Of a stretch of DNA of 64,000 bases, positions 33,406 to 45,290 are shown piece by piece (positions within the stretch are counted from its first letter, which is position 1; each line of letters begins with the position of its first letter). The stretch is taken from contig WPIO01000098.1 in assembly GCA_009760855.2 (NCBI GenBank), positions 1,295,001-1,359,000 of the forward strand. Reading direction: 5' to 3'. The notes below the pieces were generated by a model. That model did no database searches and was not told the DNA's origin. It saw only the letters and a list, made by a program, of their open reading frames with translations. Origin of the DNA: Cristatella mucedo. Taxonomy: Eukaryota; Bryozoa; Phylactolaemata; Cristatellidae. The position numbers were made by a program, and so were the translations under genes.

Positions 33406-34375
33406 TTAAAGACCAAAATAAATTAAAAGGGGTATAGACAGTTTGCAGTCAAATAAACACCCTGCTAATGTTATGAATACCATTTAACATCTAGCTTACT
33501 TATGTCAAAAAGCTAAGTTGATGCTCTTAAGGTTGCTGCAGAGAACTAATGGCAGCAAGTCAAGCAGAGGGATGCTGAAAGAAATCATGCTGACAGCCGC
33601 ATCACGGCTGCATCGTCTGCATGCGGCAATGCCTGGTTAATGAAAAAAGTCAAAATAATTCTATTGAACTGTCCCCAAGAGAGGTACTTGATCCTAATGT
33701 AAGTACTGGATACGTGCCTTTTCGCACCAACCCGGGATCTTGGTTATCAGATAGATTACCTTTCGCATTGGTCATTTAAGTTGAGTACATGCAAATAGTC
33801 AAGACTTATAGCTTCTGCTAGAGACCGGTTTTTTTAGGCTCATTTGTTACAAGCACGGGACCCATGTGGGCATTTTATGTTTAGGCTTTCTCGGTATTTG
33901 GCTGGAAAGCTTTCAGTTTCTGTCATGCAAGCCGTTCGTATACATCTAAAATTGCCAGGAGTTTTTCCAATAACCTACGAATTGTTTGTGTTCTAGAAGG
34001 AGAATTAATAATGGTATGAGTCCCTGCTACTGCTTCTGCTGCCACCAGCACTTTCGGAATGGTGTACTAGGTAGCTTTTTTTTTTTTTAGCTGTAGCTGT
34101 TGTTGGCAGTGCTTATCCTGTAGCAGTGGACAGACGAAGGCTGCCAACTATCAAATCCCCACAGCGATGCAATAACGTATGGATACCAGCATCTTTGCAG
34201 GCTTTTTTGCTGCTAATGACCGTGTTATTGTCAGCCTCAATTGCTGCTACTGATGTTGTATCTAGCCCAGCTTTACCCGATGGGGTTACCACGACTGTCG
34301 CTGGCACTGCCGCACTAGCCATTGCTTCAGCCACATCCGATTTTCTCAGCTGTAATCGCTGCCAGTGCCGCCAGT

Positions 34376-34427
34376 CCTCGCCCATCTCGCCCGCCTCGCC
34401 TGCCACGCCTGCTTCGCCTGCCTCGTA
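34376..34427 (+). repeat. GC-rich minisatellite, copy 2 second sub-repeat
   Basis: A different arrangement (CTCGCCTGCCACGCCTGC units ending CCTCGTAAAGACC) that resembles 61156-61195 more than the first sub-repeat. Confidence 0.85.
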
Positions 34428-34794
34428 AAGACCAAAATGAAGTAAACGGTGTATAAACTGTTTGCAGTCAGATAAGCACCCTGCTAATTTTATGAATACT
34501 ATTTAACATCTAGCTTGCTTATATCAAAAAGCAAAGTTGAAGTTGTTAAGGTGGCTGCAGAGAACTAATGGCAGCAAGTGAAGCAGAAGGTTGCTGAAAG
34601 AAATCATGCTGACTGCTGCTAATAAGCATTATCAGATAACTCAATTTTTTTCTGCGCGCTTTACATTTCGTACTGATTGTTCAAGCAGGTACTGTTCACC
34701 GAGATCCCTGCTGTCAGAGGTAATCGACCGCCTTGGGTGATTTCGCCCTTTTTAGCCTTAGCAAAGGATCATTTTGTTCAGCCAAAAGTGGCTA

Positions 34795-34889
34795 GAGGGA
34801 GAGATAGGTAAGAAGAGGAAGCAGTGAAAGAGAGAGAATAGTTAGGAAAGAGACTAGAGCAGAGGTTCAGCAGAGAGACCATTGAGAGC

Positions 34890-34922
<33 letters not shown>

Positions 34923-34957
34923 AGAGCAGAGAAAGAGAGAAAGCGAGAAAGAGATGA
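34795..34957 (+). repeat. (GA)n-rich tract, copy 2
   Basis: Longer than in copy 1, with a pure GA run of about 25 bases around 34900-34926. Confidence 0.9.
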
Positions 34958-37230
34958 CACCAATATTCTTGTGGATTCAACAGGAAATAGGCTGGTAGGG
35001 CCAACTTCGAACATCAGTTTACCAAATTCTGAATCACACATGGTTAGCCCATAACAAGTAAACTGGTTTTATCCTCTATTCCTTTCAGAAAGTTCGCTGC
35101 CATCTAATAGCAAGCTCGACACTAAGGTGCCGAAATGTATTTAGGAAAATTTGGTGTGATGGAATCCAAGGAGGGATAAAGCAATATACGATTGAATAGC
35201 AGTGAAAGCTTAGGTTGTGCCGGGCAATCACACTGGCAAGAAGGAGATTATAAACCGTGAATGCAAATAATCTAAGCAGAGAGCCGTAAATGGCTATTTG
35301 ATAAGAATAGTATTAACTATGCATTTAATAAAACGCCATCAGAGCTCAAACTATTTAGGATCCTTTATATGTTTTGGTACTTCACAGGTTCGCCAGATGA
35401 TATTTTACCTTCACTGCCATACTCTGTGGAGTTCCACGGAGGCAGGACGCACTCGGCTCTTCTTGTGATGATGTTTCTCCATTAACATCAATACTGTGTA
35501 GGGAGGCTCTCATTGAGATAAATACTGATCTGTTTCACTTAAGTACGAGCAATGCACAGGCGTGAAGAGAGACGGAAAGGGTTGGCGTTCTATGGTATCA
35601 GAATTAGCCAAAAGTTTGCTTTGTGGTTCTAAGTGCATAGCTCGGATCGGTTAGGTCACCGGCACACTGCAAGTCAGTAGTGACATGGAGACAGGCCAGC
35701 TCACGGCTGTGATCTGACGGCAGTGCTTTATCCACTGGCCAGCTTTTGTCCTCCCGCTGACTCACGGGATGAGTTGTGGCTAGGAGGGAGTAGGGGAGGA
35801 GGGAACGGCTACCTGAGAGGGCAGCTGTGTCTTGTGGAGCGATGCAGGCACACATGCCAATACACGTTCCTGTGGACCAGCTTTCACATTCTGCCTGCGC
35901 CCGTGTAACTACTCAGTTGGAAGAGCATTGTTCAATCGAAAAACCGAAGGAATAAAACAAACCCAAGTAATATACTTGTGTTTGCCTTTCTAAGTTGGTC
36001 ATTTTAAACCCGAAAGAATTTGGAGTTCAGTAATATATTTGGTCTAAAATTATACTGTTACAGTCCGGATTTCCATTTCATTTAGCCATACCAGCTGGTG
36101 AGCCGAACTCATTACAGTGTTTATTGTATACGTAGTTGAAGGGAAGCCGGCCACAAGTCGATCAAGGTTTCGTGATCTAGTGTTGCTTTCCTGAGTTGTC
36201 AGAGGCCTTACTACGGCCTTTTGAAATGGGCTGTTACATGACCTGAGGCTAATGAAAATGTATGATGTTAGTCATGCAAAGTAGCAGCCCATCATTACAG
36301 CCGGACTGTGGGAATGAGATCCAGAAGATTACCTACCTTCTTTGATTACGAAGTGAACCTCAGGTTGAGTTGACTAGTTACCTTGAATGTTGACATGCAC
36401 GTGCCTCGTTGAGTCGAGAGACAAATTTCCAAGGACAGGCTGTCATGTTAGGGATTGACTTTCTGATCGTGCCTATCTTGTTGATAAGAAATTAGAGAAG
36501 CAATGACCTAGACAATCACTGAGATTGCTAGGTAAACCGCTTACCTAGTAGTGGTTAATGAGGTGGTTGATCGGCAGCATCATCATCTTTAGATAGAAAA
36601 TCGTTGATTCAACAATTTTGTAATGGAAGCTACGCGTGGAATTTATTAAGGTCTAGTGGTATGACTACATTAGCTTACGCATGCTTGTTGATGGACATTC
36701 AGTCCTAATCTTGATCGGGCTTTGTCAAGCTCCCACTCAGGAAATATAGCTAGTGCATATCTTTGGCAAACCACAGGCAGCCTCAGTGAGGGAACACAGT
36801 GCAATTAGTCAAAGTTACAAAGTCATCGAATTTATCTGCTAGTGACGTTCGTGTTGTGGCCAACTACTAACGATGACAGGGTTTTGCGATTCAAAGCTGA
36901 TAGTATATGAAAAGGAAGGAACATATTATAGACTGAATGAGATCTGGATGTAGTTACACCATAGAATTTGTGATAATTTTAATGCTAAAGTGCAGATGTA
37001 TGCGAAAATATTGTCAAGTTTGCGATCCTCGCCGTGCATGTAAGCCACATGAGACGTTGAATAAGTTAATGTAGGAAATTTGGTGCTGAAGGCTTCACAT
37101 AAGTTTTCAAACAGAACGTCAGAAGAATGTAATCAGAAGGATGATTGATTTTTGAACGTATAAATAAAATTATGTCGGAAATATTGGAGATAATACAGGA
37201 GAAGGTCGTATGTGGGTGATAAAATACTGA

Positions 37231-38245
37231 CCGATCGATGACATCTGCACTTGGATGGCAGCATATTTTCTGAAACTAAACTATGATAAAACTAAGCTAT
37301 TACTTATGGCAAATCCAGTTTGATTCAGAAGTTAGAAAGGCTGACGCTCAAAATTGGCCCTGCCAGAATATCTCCTGTTGAATCAGCTAGACATTTTGGA
37401 GTCGCGTTCCAATGTGCTTTTTATTAGTCAACTATATCAGCCCAGCAATCAAGTATGCCTACTTTCAGATAGATAACATTGCTAAACTTCTAGCTTTAAT
37501 ACATAAGAATACCACGTCTAAGTTGGTCCTTGCATTTTTGACATCCCTTCGTGATTTCGGTACATTACCGCTTGCTGGCCTACCGGCATGTACAATAAGG
37601 GGATTTCTGCTGGTGAAAAACTCCACAGCTAGGCTTTCCTGTCGTGAGCATCCCAGATTCCAAAGCACGCCACTTCTCGCTGACCTGCACTGGCTACCAG
37701 TCAAGGATTGGATTGACTTCAAGGTTTGATCGCTCACGTTTAGGTCACTTAACTCTATGGCTCCGGCGTATCTCTCAGATCTACTCCCCAACAAGGCCCA
37801 GCATCGTACCACCAGCGTTTCGCAATCCAACAGCCTCCCGACACCTTGTACCAACCTAAAATTCTTTGGGGGTTTGCATTTAGTTCGTATGCTCCCAAAG
37901 CCTGGAACTCCTTGCCGACTTGCTTCAGAATATCCCCTGACTAAACACATTAAAAAAAAACTTAAAGCATACCTATTATGGACAGCTAGTAGTGAGTCTC
38001 TATGATTCGTCCTTCATGTGCTAATGCCTGCTTAGACTTTGCATACTGCCGCTAACCACTGTTGCAAGCTGACCCTGTGCACGTTACCCCTAACCATGTT
38101 ATCGGGGTTGTCTGTCAAGCATGATAGTACTCATCATTCAATCACTTTTTCTTTTGCAGCAAATGTACAGCACATAGAAAGTGATTGTGTTCTCTGAGGA
38201 TGCTTTATCAAGTGCTTGATTTGTATTGTTCTTATTATGCCTCCT
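37231..38245 (+). mobile_element. LINE-1 C-terminal part with 3' end, unit 2
   Basis: Same insertion as 13721-14176 but extending to the 3' end: SAYFQIDNIAKLL, LLADLHWLPVKDWIDFKV, then a frameshifted C-terminus and a 3' UTR ending ACAGCACATAGAAAGTGATT with GGATGCTTTATCAAGTG, a diverged version of the LINE-1 tail. Confidence 0.83.
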
Positions 38246-40089
38246 TGATAGCTGAGCGTTGTGTGAAATCGATATAATTGATTAGAAATACTTTTCCGAG
38301 TTTCGTAAAATCGGCTTGAAGTTAAAATTCTTGGCTGCAATAGCATAGACGCTACCTTCAGTTTTGGTTGATGTAGGCTTCTGAAAAAGTTTTAAGATAG
38401 TTGAAATTGCTTGATAATTGTCTGACATTTTTATCAATTAAACTAGCTTCTTGGTCAAGGCGAGCCGATCAAAGTCTTTATCAGAAATTGTTTCCTTAAT
38501 TGAAAGGAATTAACTGCCCATTAAGCAACGATTCCAAAGACAAGCTTTATGTTCGCCGCCGTAGTTACAGCAGGCATTACGACAACTAAGTTAGCGAGTT
38601 TCCCAATAATGCCTTGGAGAGAAAGTGCTGAGCGGTTCGACACAATGTCATCAATAGCAAAGGAACGGGTACTCATCTCTCAGCGGCCAACAAACCAGCC
38701 GCCCCAGCTCGGGGGCCGGCGCCTAACTTCATCTCCTGCCCCGGCTACCTTTTGTTTATGCATAATTAAGGGATCTTAGAAACAGCATTTACACTTATAA
38801 CTGCACTAGAGCTACTGTAGCGAGACGTAAAACTATGCATTCCCCACGAATATGCAGGTTACGAGCCTCTGGTGTGTTTATAGTCTCAGCGGGTCTTAAA
38901 GATCAAGACTTAATAGATAAGTGTTTAATAGTGCATTGGCTTGTAATTTCTTTTTCTATAAGGTATAAATACTTGCAATTAAGCTTTGAACAATTTGCAT
39001 TTGTCTCAGCGTGCGATTAATATGGGTATAAGAATGCCTTTCATAGGACTGTTTCAGGCAAGACAACTCTACGGCACAGCCTTGGCTCTTTGCAGTAAGA
39101 TGACTGATACAGATCTGAACCAGCCGGTGTCTTTTTAATTTCGGATTAAATTAAAGCGGAAATGGCATCCGATTATATTTGCGCCGTGTAGCACTTCTTG
39201 TGGTTACCAGGCCAACCGATCAACGTCGCTACAGCTGGTTGGCCTGTGAAGTTGGTAAGGGGTTCGACGACGGGAAGCGATGTGACGCCGGCCAGCAGTT
39301 CGACGCCATCATGCACTAAGATGACTATACGTAACCATGGTATTTCTAAATTACGCGTGCAGCATTCCCTAAGAATAGGCAACAGGATACCTTGATTGGC
39401 TTGAAGTAACCATGACCTAGCTTTTCCAGCCCTGCGAGCTTTGTCTCTTTCATACTTCGAGATCCGTCGAAACTGGCAGGCAAATGAACATCGTTGTATT
39501 TCCTTCCTCTCAACTTTAAACAGCTTTCACTCCTGCTGAAGAAGTTTCAAGTCTTGTTTTGAATCCATCCAACATTATGACGGATGCAATCTATTACCCC
39601 TGTTATTGAGTCTTGCTTTATTTATTCTTTCCACAGTTCGACCATGAATTAAAAAAATCTTCTCTTGTTTGTATTGATTTGTTTTCTGTAATCATATCCC
39701 TGATAAAACTATTAGCTTTTTTATTCTCTGGACGTAGCGCCTCGCCTGATTATCGAAAACATCAGGTGTACATATGAAAGCAAGCTTTGCCCAAGTGGTA
39801 AGCTTACATATGGGAGAAACAGTGCCACAGAAATAAATATAATGTATGGCTGTGCATTGGGTCACCCTCAACATACAGCATGTAGGCAGAAAGTGGATGG
39901 AAAGTCCAAGTCTCATGATTTAAGCCTCAAGTTCCGACCAGAGAAAAGAACTGAGATCGTTGAACATAAGACTTGATGGGCCGCAGGTCTTCTTGATCTA
40001 CACCTCAATTAGATCGACCAAATTCATGCCCTTTTCCCTGATACAGAAAATATGACACTTCGGAGTGCTATAGACTAGCATGCTGCAAT
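38246..40089. other. Unique stretch without a recognised gene
   Basis: No counterpart in units 1 or 3. GC-rich near 38690-38745, otherwise A/T-rich. Short frames only (for example 38549-38779, 76 codons) with no recognised product. A small perfect hairpin lies at 39208-39246. The right end may be decayed LINE-2. Confidence 0.5.
39208..39246. other. Perfect short hairpin
   Basis: CAGGCCAACC at 39208-39217 pairs with GGTTGGCCTG at 39237-39246, leaving a 19-base loop. There is no T run after it, so it is not a terminator-like signal. It could be coincidental. Confidence 0.5.
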
Positions 40090-40372
40090 ACAATCGTATG
40101 TCATGGTCCTTAATAACTTTCCCCGGAGGTTAAGTTTAAATGGAGAAGTGCAAGGGACCAATAAAAGAACCCTGAGGGATCCCGCGGGTTACGGGTCTCT
40201 AAGGTGATACCAGACCCCAACATGGCACGGATTGAACACGATCGGTCAAGTACCACGTCTGCAGGACCAATCATTGTTCTAGATCGGTATCTTAGGACAT
40301 CGTGATCCGTGGTGTCGGAGGTAGGTAATAGATTTAGAAGCGCGTGGTCGGCGACTTTTTCCCCAGCTGAAC
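40090..40372 (-). mobile_element. LINE-2 RT fragment, inverted
   Basis: The reverse complement matches 15860-16110 of the plus-strand LINE-2 (the CTGGGGAAAAAGTCGCCGAC and GGACCAATCATTGTTCT regions). It meets a plus-strand LINE-2 C-terminal fragment head to head at about 40372. Confidence 0.7.
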
Positions 40373-40879
40373 TACTAAACCGGTTTCAGCCTCCTAATTC
40401 CCCTAGGTCATCTGTGGGCCGAATGTTACCTGTTCTATACATCCCCTAAGACCGCTGGCAACGCATGCGTTATCTTTGTCGGTCCTATACAGTGATATCA
40501 CTTACACGATTTCTACGCATCTAAAACGATGCAACTACTGCAGACCAGGCATCATTCTTTTCAGCAATCCTCGGCGCCAACTTCTATGTTACTCACTCCA
40601 ACAACTGCCCACTCTCCTGACCTATGCTATCCTATGCTTCCCAATTTCTTCTTCCTGAGCGAGATTAAATCTGTTGGCTACAGAATGCGTACCGAAAGGC
40701 AATAAGGCTGTGAGTGTACTATTCAAAACTGTCCTGCTCAACACCTGCATAGCCGTTGGGGCCTTTTGGAATTGCTGATGGAGATGGAGTGGATTACATT
40801 ACAAACCACTCCATTTTACTTGCAACTGAAATATTGAATACAAGTTTCGCTAGTTAATATTTCGCAATGCTCCTGAGTC
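40373..40879 (+). mobile_element. LINE-2 C-terminal and 3' UTR fragment
   Basis: Parallel to 16750-17242, including CAGAATGCGTACCGAAAGGC and the TTCAAAACTGTCCTGCTCAA block, then runs into an arm repeat exactly as in module A. Confidence 0.75.
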
Positions 40880-41185
40880 TACAGCAGTAGCACGAATTGA
40901 TGCAGCAATAAGTAATAATGGTTGCTGGACATTGCCCACTGGAAGTTTCATCCAGGTCATGCCCCCTCCCCAGTGGGCCTCAAGACAACCCCGGACATTG
41001 CCCTAGGGTACTACATTTCCCTCGTACATTGATTATTGTCGAACTAAGCATATGCATTTATATGCAAGAATGATGTTTATACTCTATTAAAATAACATTG
41101 ATTTAGTGTAGTTAGAAGAACAAATGGATTCAAAGGATGCTTTGTAGTGGGCCAATCAGCGGATGAGGTACTGTAGTGTATCTCC
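40880..41185 (+). repeat. Arm repeat, module C left
   Basis: Matches 17255-17575 and, in reverse complement and more weakly, 43386-43765. It ends where the 3' UTR of a minus-strand LINE-2 begins. Confidence 0.62.
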
Positions 41186-42640
41186 GTCTGTAACTCCACA
41201 AAGTCCGGAAGACCATGTGGGTGTTACGCAGGAGAGTTTTATATAGCGCCCTCACAGCCTAAGTGGCTTTCGGTACGCATTCGGTAGCCAACTGACTTCG
41301 TCTCACGCAACAAAGAGAAAGTAGGAAGCATAGCATAAGCAAGGAAGTAGTTGAGGTAGTCAGTAGCCTGGAAGTACCGGCACAGGCCCGATGAAAATGA
41401 TGTGCCATAGTCAGCTGCAGGAGAGTAGTTGTCGTGGCGTAAGGATTGCGGAAGGGAGTTCCAAAGACTAGGACCTGCAGAGCTAAAGCTTCTGTTGCCA
41501 TTTATCTTATAGCGGTAGAATTAGACAGGTATTTTATTGTCCACCCAGGACCTCAGGGCACGAACAGGCTGAAACTGATGCAGTAGGTCAGCTAGGTGCG
41601 AAGGAGTAAAGCCGTGACGGGACTTGTGGGTCAGCGTAAGAACTTCGCTCTGTATCCTTTGCTTAACCGACAGCCATCCTAGCTCCTTTAACAAAGGAGA
41701 CATATGCTTAAACCCGGGGACCTAAAAGACAAGCCTTGCAGCTATATTCATTGTCGGCTGTAGTGGCATACTAGCTTTCTTTGGCAGCTCAGCCAAAAGG
41801 AAAATTAGAATAATCAAGTCGAGACAGAACAAAAGAGCTAGTGCAAGTTTTTACAAACCATTGTAGGAGACAGCTCCTAATCTTGGATATGGATAGTATA
41901 TGATGGCTAGCTGTAGTCGCACTCTTCTGAATGAAGCTTTTAAAATTATGGCTGCTCTCGAACACGACATTTAAATTTCGAGCACGCAGTTGGTGATGGT
42001 CACACAGTGACATCACCAATTAGAAAAGCAAAGGGTTTTAATCCAGCCAAACACTTAGTGTGTCCTGTTAGAAGTAGTTCCGTTCAATCATCATTTAGTT
42101 TCAGGAATGTTTCCGACATCCATAATCGAATACGGGCAAGACAAGCGTCCAGTTTCTCAGTTGCTGCTGCAGATTCCGATTTGAATGACAAATACAACTG
42201 AGTATCGTCAGCATAGAATTGATATCTTATTACACATGACCTAATCACTTTTCCATGAGGTTGTGCATAAATACAGAACAGCAAGGGACTAAGTACAGAC
42301 CCCAAGGGACTCCACAGGTGACCCTTCTCGCGTGTGACACCTGACGCCCTCATGACACAGAATGAACGCGATCAGACAAGTACGATTTAAACCACGCCAG
42401 TGCTTCGTCTGCTAGACCAATCGTAGTTTTTAATCATTGTAGCAGAACTTCGTGATCAACAGTGTCAAAAGCACCAGACAGATCTGGCTGAGCTAGGGCA
42501 ATGAGATTCCTGTCGTCGTTGCCACGTAGAATGTCATTGTTAACACGGAGGTGAGCGTTTCCATGGAGTGGTGCCTTTCAAAGCTGGATTTAAATGTTTC
42601 TGAAATTCAATTATTTTCAATATGTTTAACCAGCTGCTTA
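41186..42640 (-). mobile_element. LINE-2 RT, most complete copy
   Basis: On the minus strand: FKSSFERHHSMETL, then NDILRGNDD, motif A DLSGAFDTVDHEVLL (42452-42484), a stop, then WFKSYLSDRVHS, GSVLSPLLFCIY, motif C FYADDTQLYLSFKS (YADD at 42204-42215), LDYSNFPF, LGWLSVKQRIQSEVL, SFSSAGPSLWNSLP and a 3' UTR with GCGCTATATAAAACTC near 41240. Several stops and frameshifts; no endonuclease domain. Clade assignment to CR1/L2 rests on motif spacing and C-terminal landmarks. Confidence 0.88.
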
Positions 42641-43385
42641 GCAAAAATTAGCGGCTGCTTCGGCATCGATGAGCGATAGAGTTTATTCATGGGGAAGTAA
42701 GGTCCCACTTGACTCCGCCAGGTGCATGTTCCTACCTGCCAAAACAGGCATACACTAAGGCGTGCCGCCCGATCCTCAAAATGAGTTCCAAGAGTCGTAC
42801 GTTTGCTAGTGTGACTCGACCTCACGAGAGCTAGTTCCGTTCTAATGCCCACAAATTAAAGCACAGAAGAAGAGCAACAGGAGATTAAGGCGGCAGAGGT
42901 GCAGCCGGCGCTATGCCCCCAAATGCACGTACCCATGTACTCCCCGTAAGTTTTTAAGGCTTTGGTTTATAAGGTTTAGTGCGTAGCGTTTAGGGTAATG
43001 GGGCTCATAGTTCAGGGTTTTGAATTTAGAGTTTTGAATTTAGGGTTTAGGATTTATACTTTTTACGCTATAGTGGGTGGGTTCAGGGTACAGATTGTAC
43101 AGCTATGGGTTTAGGGTTTTATGGTTTAGGGTTTAGCTTTCAGAGATTAGGGTGGGCTAAGCCTCAGCCGCCTAAATCCTTTCTTGCTAGTATTCCGCAC
43201 TTTAATCTGTGAGTATTAGGGCATAACTAGATCTCCTAACGTCGAGTTAAACTCAGTAGACTTCTGACGCTTAGCCCTCATTTGCAGGAACGAGCGGCCT
43301 GACGTAGTGCATGCCCGCTTTGATGGGTACGAACACGTGCCGGGCAGCGTCGAGCGGGACCTAAGTTCAGCAGGACCAAACTGTG
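42641..43385. repeat. Module C core with degenerate TTTAGGG tract
   Basis: The leader on the minus strand is contiguous with LINE-2 RT (IFAKQLVKHIENN at about 42600-42650). The telomere-like tract is at 42949-43156. The trailer matches modules A and B. Confidence 0.75.
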
Positions 43386-43765
43386 TAGTTCACCACGGCC
43401 GATGCCGATGCAACGGCAGCCGCTGCTGGCATTATTAGAAGGCACCTTTGCAATCCATTCATTCCTCTAATAATACAAAGTTTAATTTATTTAAATAAAG
43501 CGTTTAGTATTTTATTATACATATACATATATATATGCATCTGTATCTTTAATTATACATTAAACATGTGGGAGGTAATGCCCGACCCTGCAGAACGTCC
43601 TGGGGTAAATGTCACAGGGTCCACCGGTGGGATGGATGCAAGGGGGTACGTCCAGGGGAAAATGACCAACTACCCGAAAGCACATAATTGAGGGAAATAC
43701 ACTGAAATCGACAGCAATGGCCCAGCTTCTACTGCCATTCTTTTTACATCGGCTGTAAGTCGGTC
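43386..43765 (-). repeat. Arm repeat, module C right
   Basis: Inverted relative to 40880-41185 and nearly the same as 20641-21000, with a shorter TA-rich segment (43520-43545). Confidence 0.65.
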
Positions 43766-44226
43766 GCTTGAAACTTTAATTATCGTGCTGAATAACGTTG
43801 AACATGGGTACATGTACTTCTATCCATTGTGCTCGTCCATCTCAGGCGAGAAATATAACGAAACACAACATAGAACGTAGAAAGCATTAGAAAGTCAGAA
43901 GAGAAATTAAGGTAGTAAGTAGCACAGAAGTAGCAGCTCAGGATCACTGAGAAGGTTGAGCCATAGTTAGCATCAGGAGAGTAGGTTTTGAGTAAGAATG
44001 CCACAGTCTGAGACTTGCCGAGGTAATCCTTCTGCCACAAACGAAGCGGAGGAATGAAATGGCTAATTGGTTCTCCACACAGGACCTAAGGGCAGAAGGA
44101 GGCTTACAAAGAGGTGCAAAGGCTCAGCCTGCTATGGAGGAGCCAAGCGGTCGCTAAACTTGTGGGTCAGTGTAGGAGCTTGGCTCTGTATCCGTTGATA
44201 GACCAGCAGCCATCCTAACGCTTTAA

Positions 44227-44418
44227 TTAGTAATACTAATAATAATGCACATGATTAAGCTCCCTCACAAAACTCAATATCATACTAGGCGCCTTACATT
44301 TCTTGCAAAGTGAAACGCGGCTTAACGCTGAGTAATATCATGCTTTATAAACAACTTGAATAACATGGTTAGGGGTGACGTGCACTGAGTCAGCACTTCA
44401 GCAGGTGATATGCATGGT
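44227..44418 (-). mobile_element. LINE-1 3' UTR fragment nested in LINE-2
   Basis: The reverse complement carries CACTTTGCAAGAAATGTAAG and GGCGCCTAG, then a decayed LINE-1 tail ending in ATTATTATTAG. The surrounding LINE-2 sequence is continuous across it when compared with 41680-41740. Confidence 0.75.
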
Positions 44419-44959
44419 CAAATCTGTGGGACTTGATTACTAGTCTTGCAGTCATATTCAGAGCCAGCTGTAATTGCCTCGTTGCTTTCTTTGGTAGCCA
44501 GCCAAAATTGAGTTACGATAAACAAGCTGTGACAGAACTGAGGAGCTAGTTGAATGTTCACATACCACGTGTTGGACAGCTCTCTCTATACCTTACGCAA
44601 AGGTCGGACTTGGTGGATAGCTGTAGAAGCAATATTCTGAATGAAGCTTCAAAATGTATGTAGCTTTTGAAAACGAGATCTAGATTACGAGCACATGCCT
44701 ATGGTTGCACAACACCATCATCTATTAGAAATGCAAAGCCTTTCATTTGAGCCACAGTGTATGGGTTCCGCTAAGCAGCAGCTCGGTTTTAGCGTTCGAC
44801 ATTTTGTTATTAGAAATTTTCCGACATCCAAATTCGAATGTACGCAACACAAGCATTCAGTGTATCAGTTGCTGCAGCACATTGCAAATTTCTGAAGGGC
44901 AAATGGACCTAATTATCGTCAGCATAAAAGTGAGATCCTATTCAATGGGCCTTAATTAT

Positions 44960-45115
44960 TTTTATGCCAAGCTGTTTTGGTCCAGTGGTTAATTTGCTCG
45001 CCTAGACCAAGGTCTGGCTGAGGTAGTGGACTCGATCACGGAGGCATATCTGATTTGCCCGAATAGATATTAAACGTTCTCTGAGAATGCTATGCAAATT
45101 AATTATATTCTTCTA
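44960..45115 (+). mobile_element. SINE2c nested in LINE-2
   Basis: Head GCCAAGCTGTTTTGGTCCAG, B-box region GTGGACTCGATCAC (decayed), tail ending CTCTGAGAATGCTATGCAAA. Compared with the empty LINE-2 site at about 42240-42252, the insertion is flanked by similar A/T-rich stretches (TAATTATTTTT and TTCTATTTTTT) that may be a target duplication. Confidence 0.8.
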
Positions 45116-45290
45116 TTTTTTCCCAGAGGTTGATTATAAATGAAGAACAGCAATGAAAATAGGACGTACACTTGATGGACTGCAAAAATGGCTCGTGTCA
45201 TGTGGGAGACCTGACCCTCGCAAGACAAGGATAGAACAGTTTCAGACAAGTACAATTTAAACCACGCCAGGGCGTCTTTGTGGATTTTTT

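Larger units (their letters stand above)
32578..33600. repeat. First sub-repeat of unit 2 (truncated)
   Basis: About 1 kb, ending within a GAAATCATGCTGACAGCCGC stretch and joined to the start of a second sub-repeat. Closely similar to copy 1. Confidence 0.8.
33601..37230. repeat. Second sub-repeat of unit 2
   Basis: Starts again at the GGCTGCATCGTCTGCATG motif (compare 32581). In its second half it shares a stretch with 63297-63430 that is missing from copy 1 and from the first sub-repeat of unit 3. Otherwise it is non-coding DNA with a decayed frame G. Confidence 0.8.
21750..38245. repeat. Giant tandem unit, copy 2
   Basis: The shared start with copy 3 is seen at 21750 (equivalent to 46584). 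The unit runs through all modules to the 3' end of a LINE-1 insertion at about 38245. It is private in lacking 173 bases at the 24110/24111 junction. It retains the 713-base block (27208-27920) missing from copy 1. Its sub-repeat is doubled: a truncated first part (32578-33600) joined directly to a second (33601 onward). Stretches between the listed features are the counterparts of the non-coding stretches described for copy 1. Confidence 0.93.
43766..45290 (-). mobile_element. LINE-2 copy with nested insertions
   Basis: Minus-strand 3' UTR (43766-43850), C-terminal region (43850-44226 and 44419-44520, parallel to 41320-41800), RT region with YADD equivalent at 44915-44926, and upstream RT to about 45290. 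It is interrupted by a LINE-1 3' fragment at 44227 and a SINE2 at 44960. Frame is extensively broken. Confidence 0.78.
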
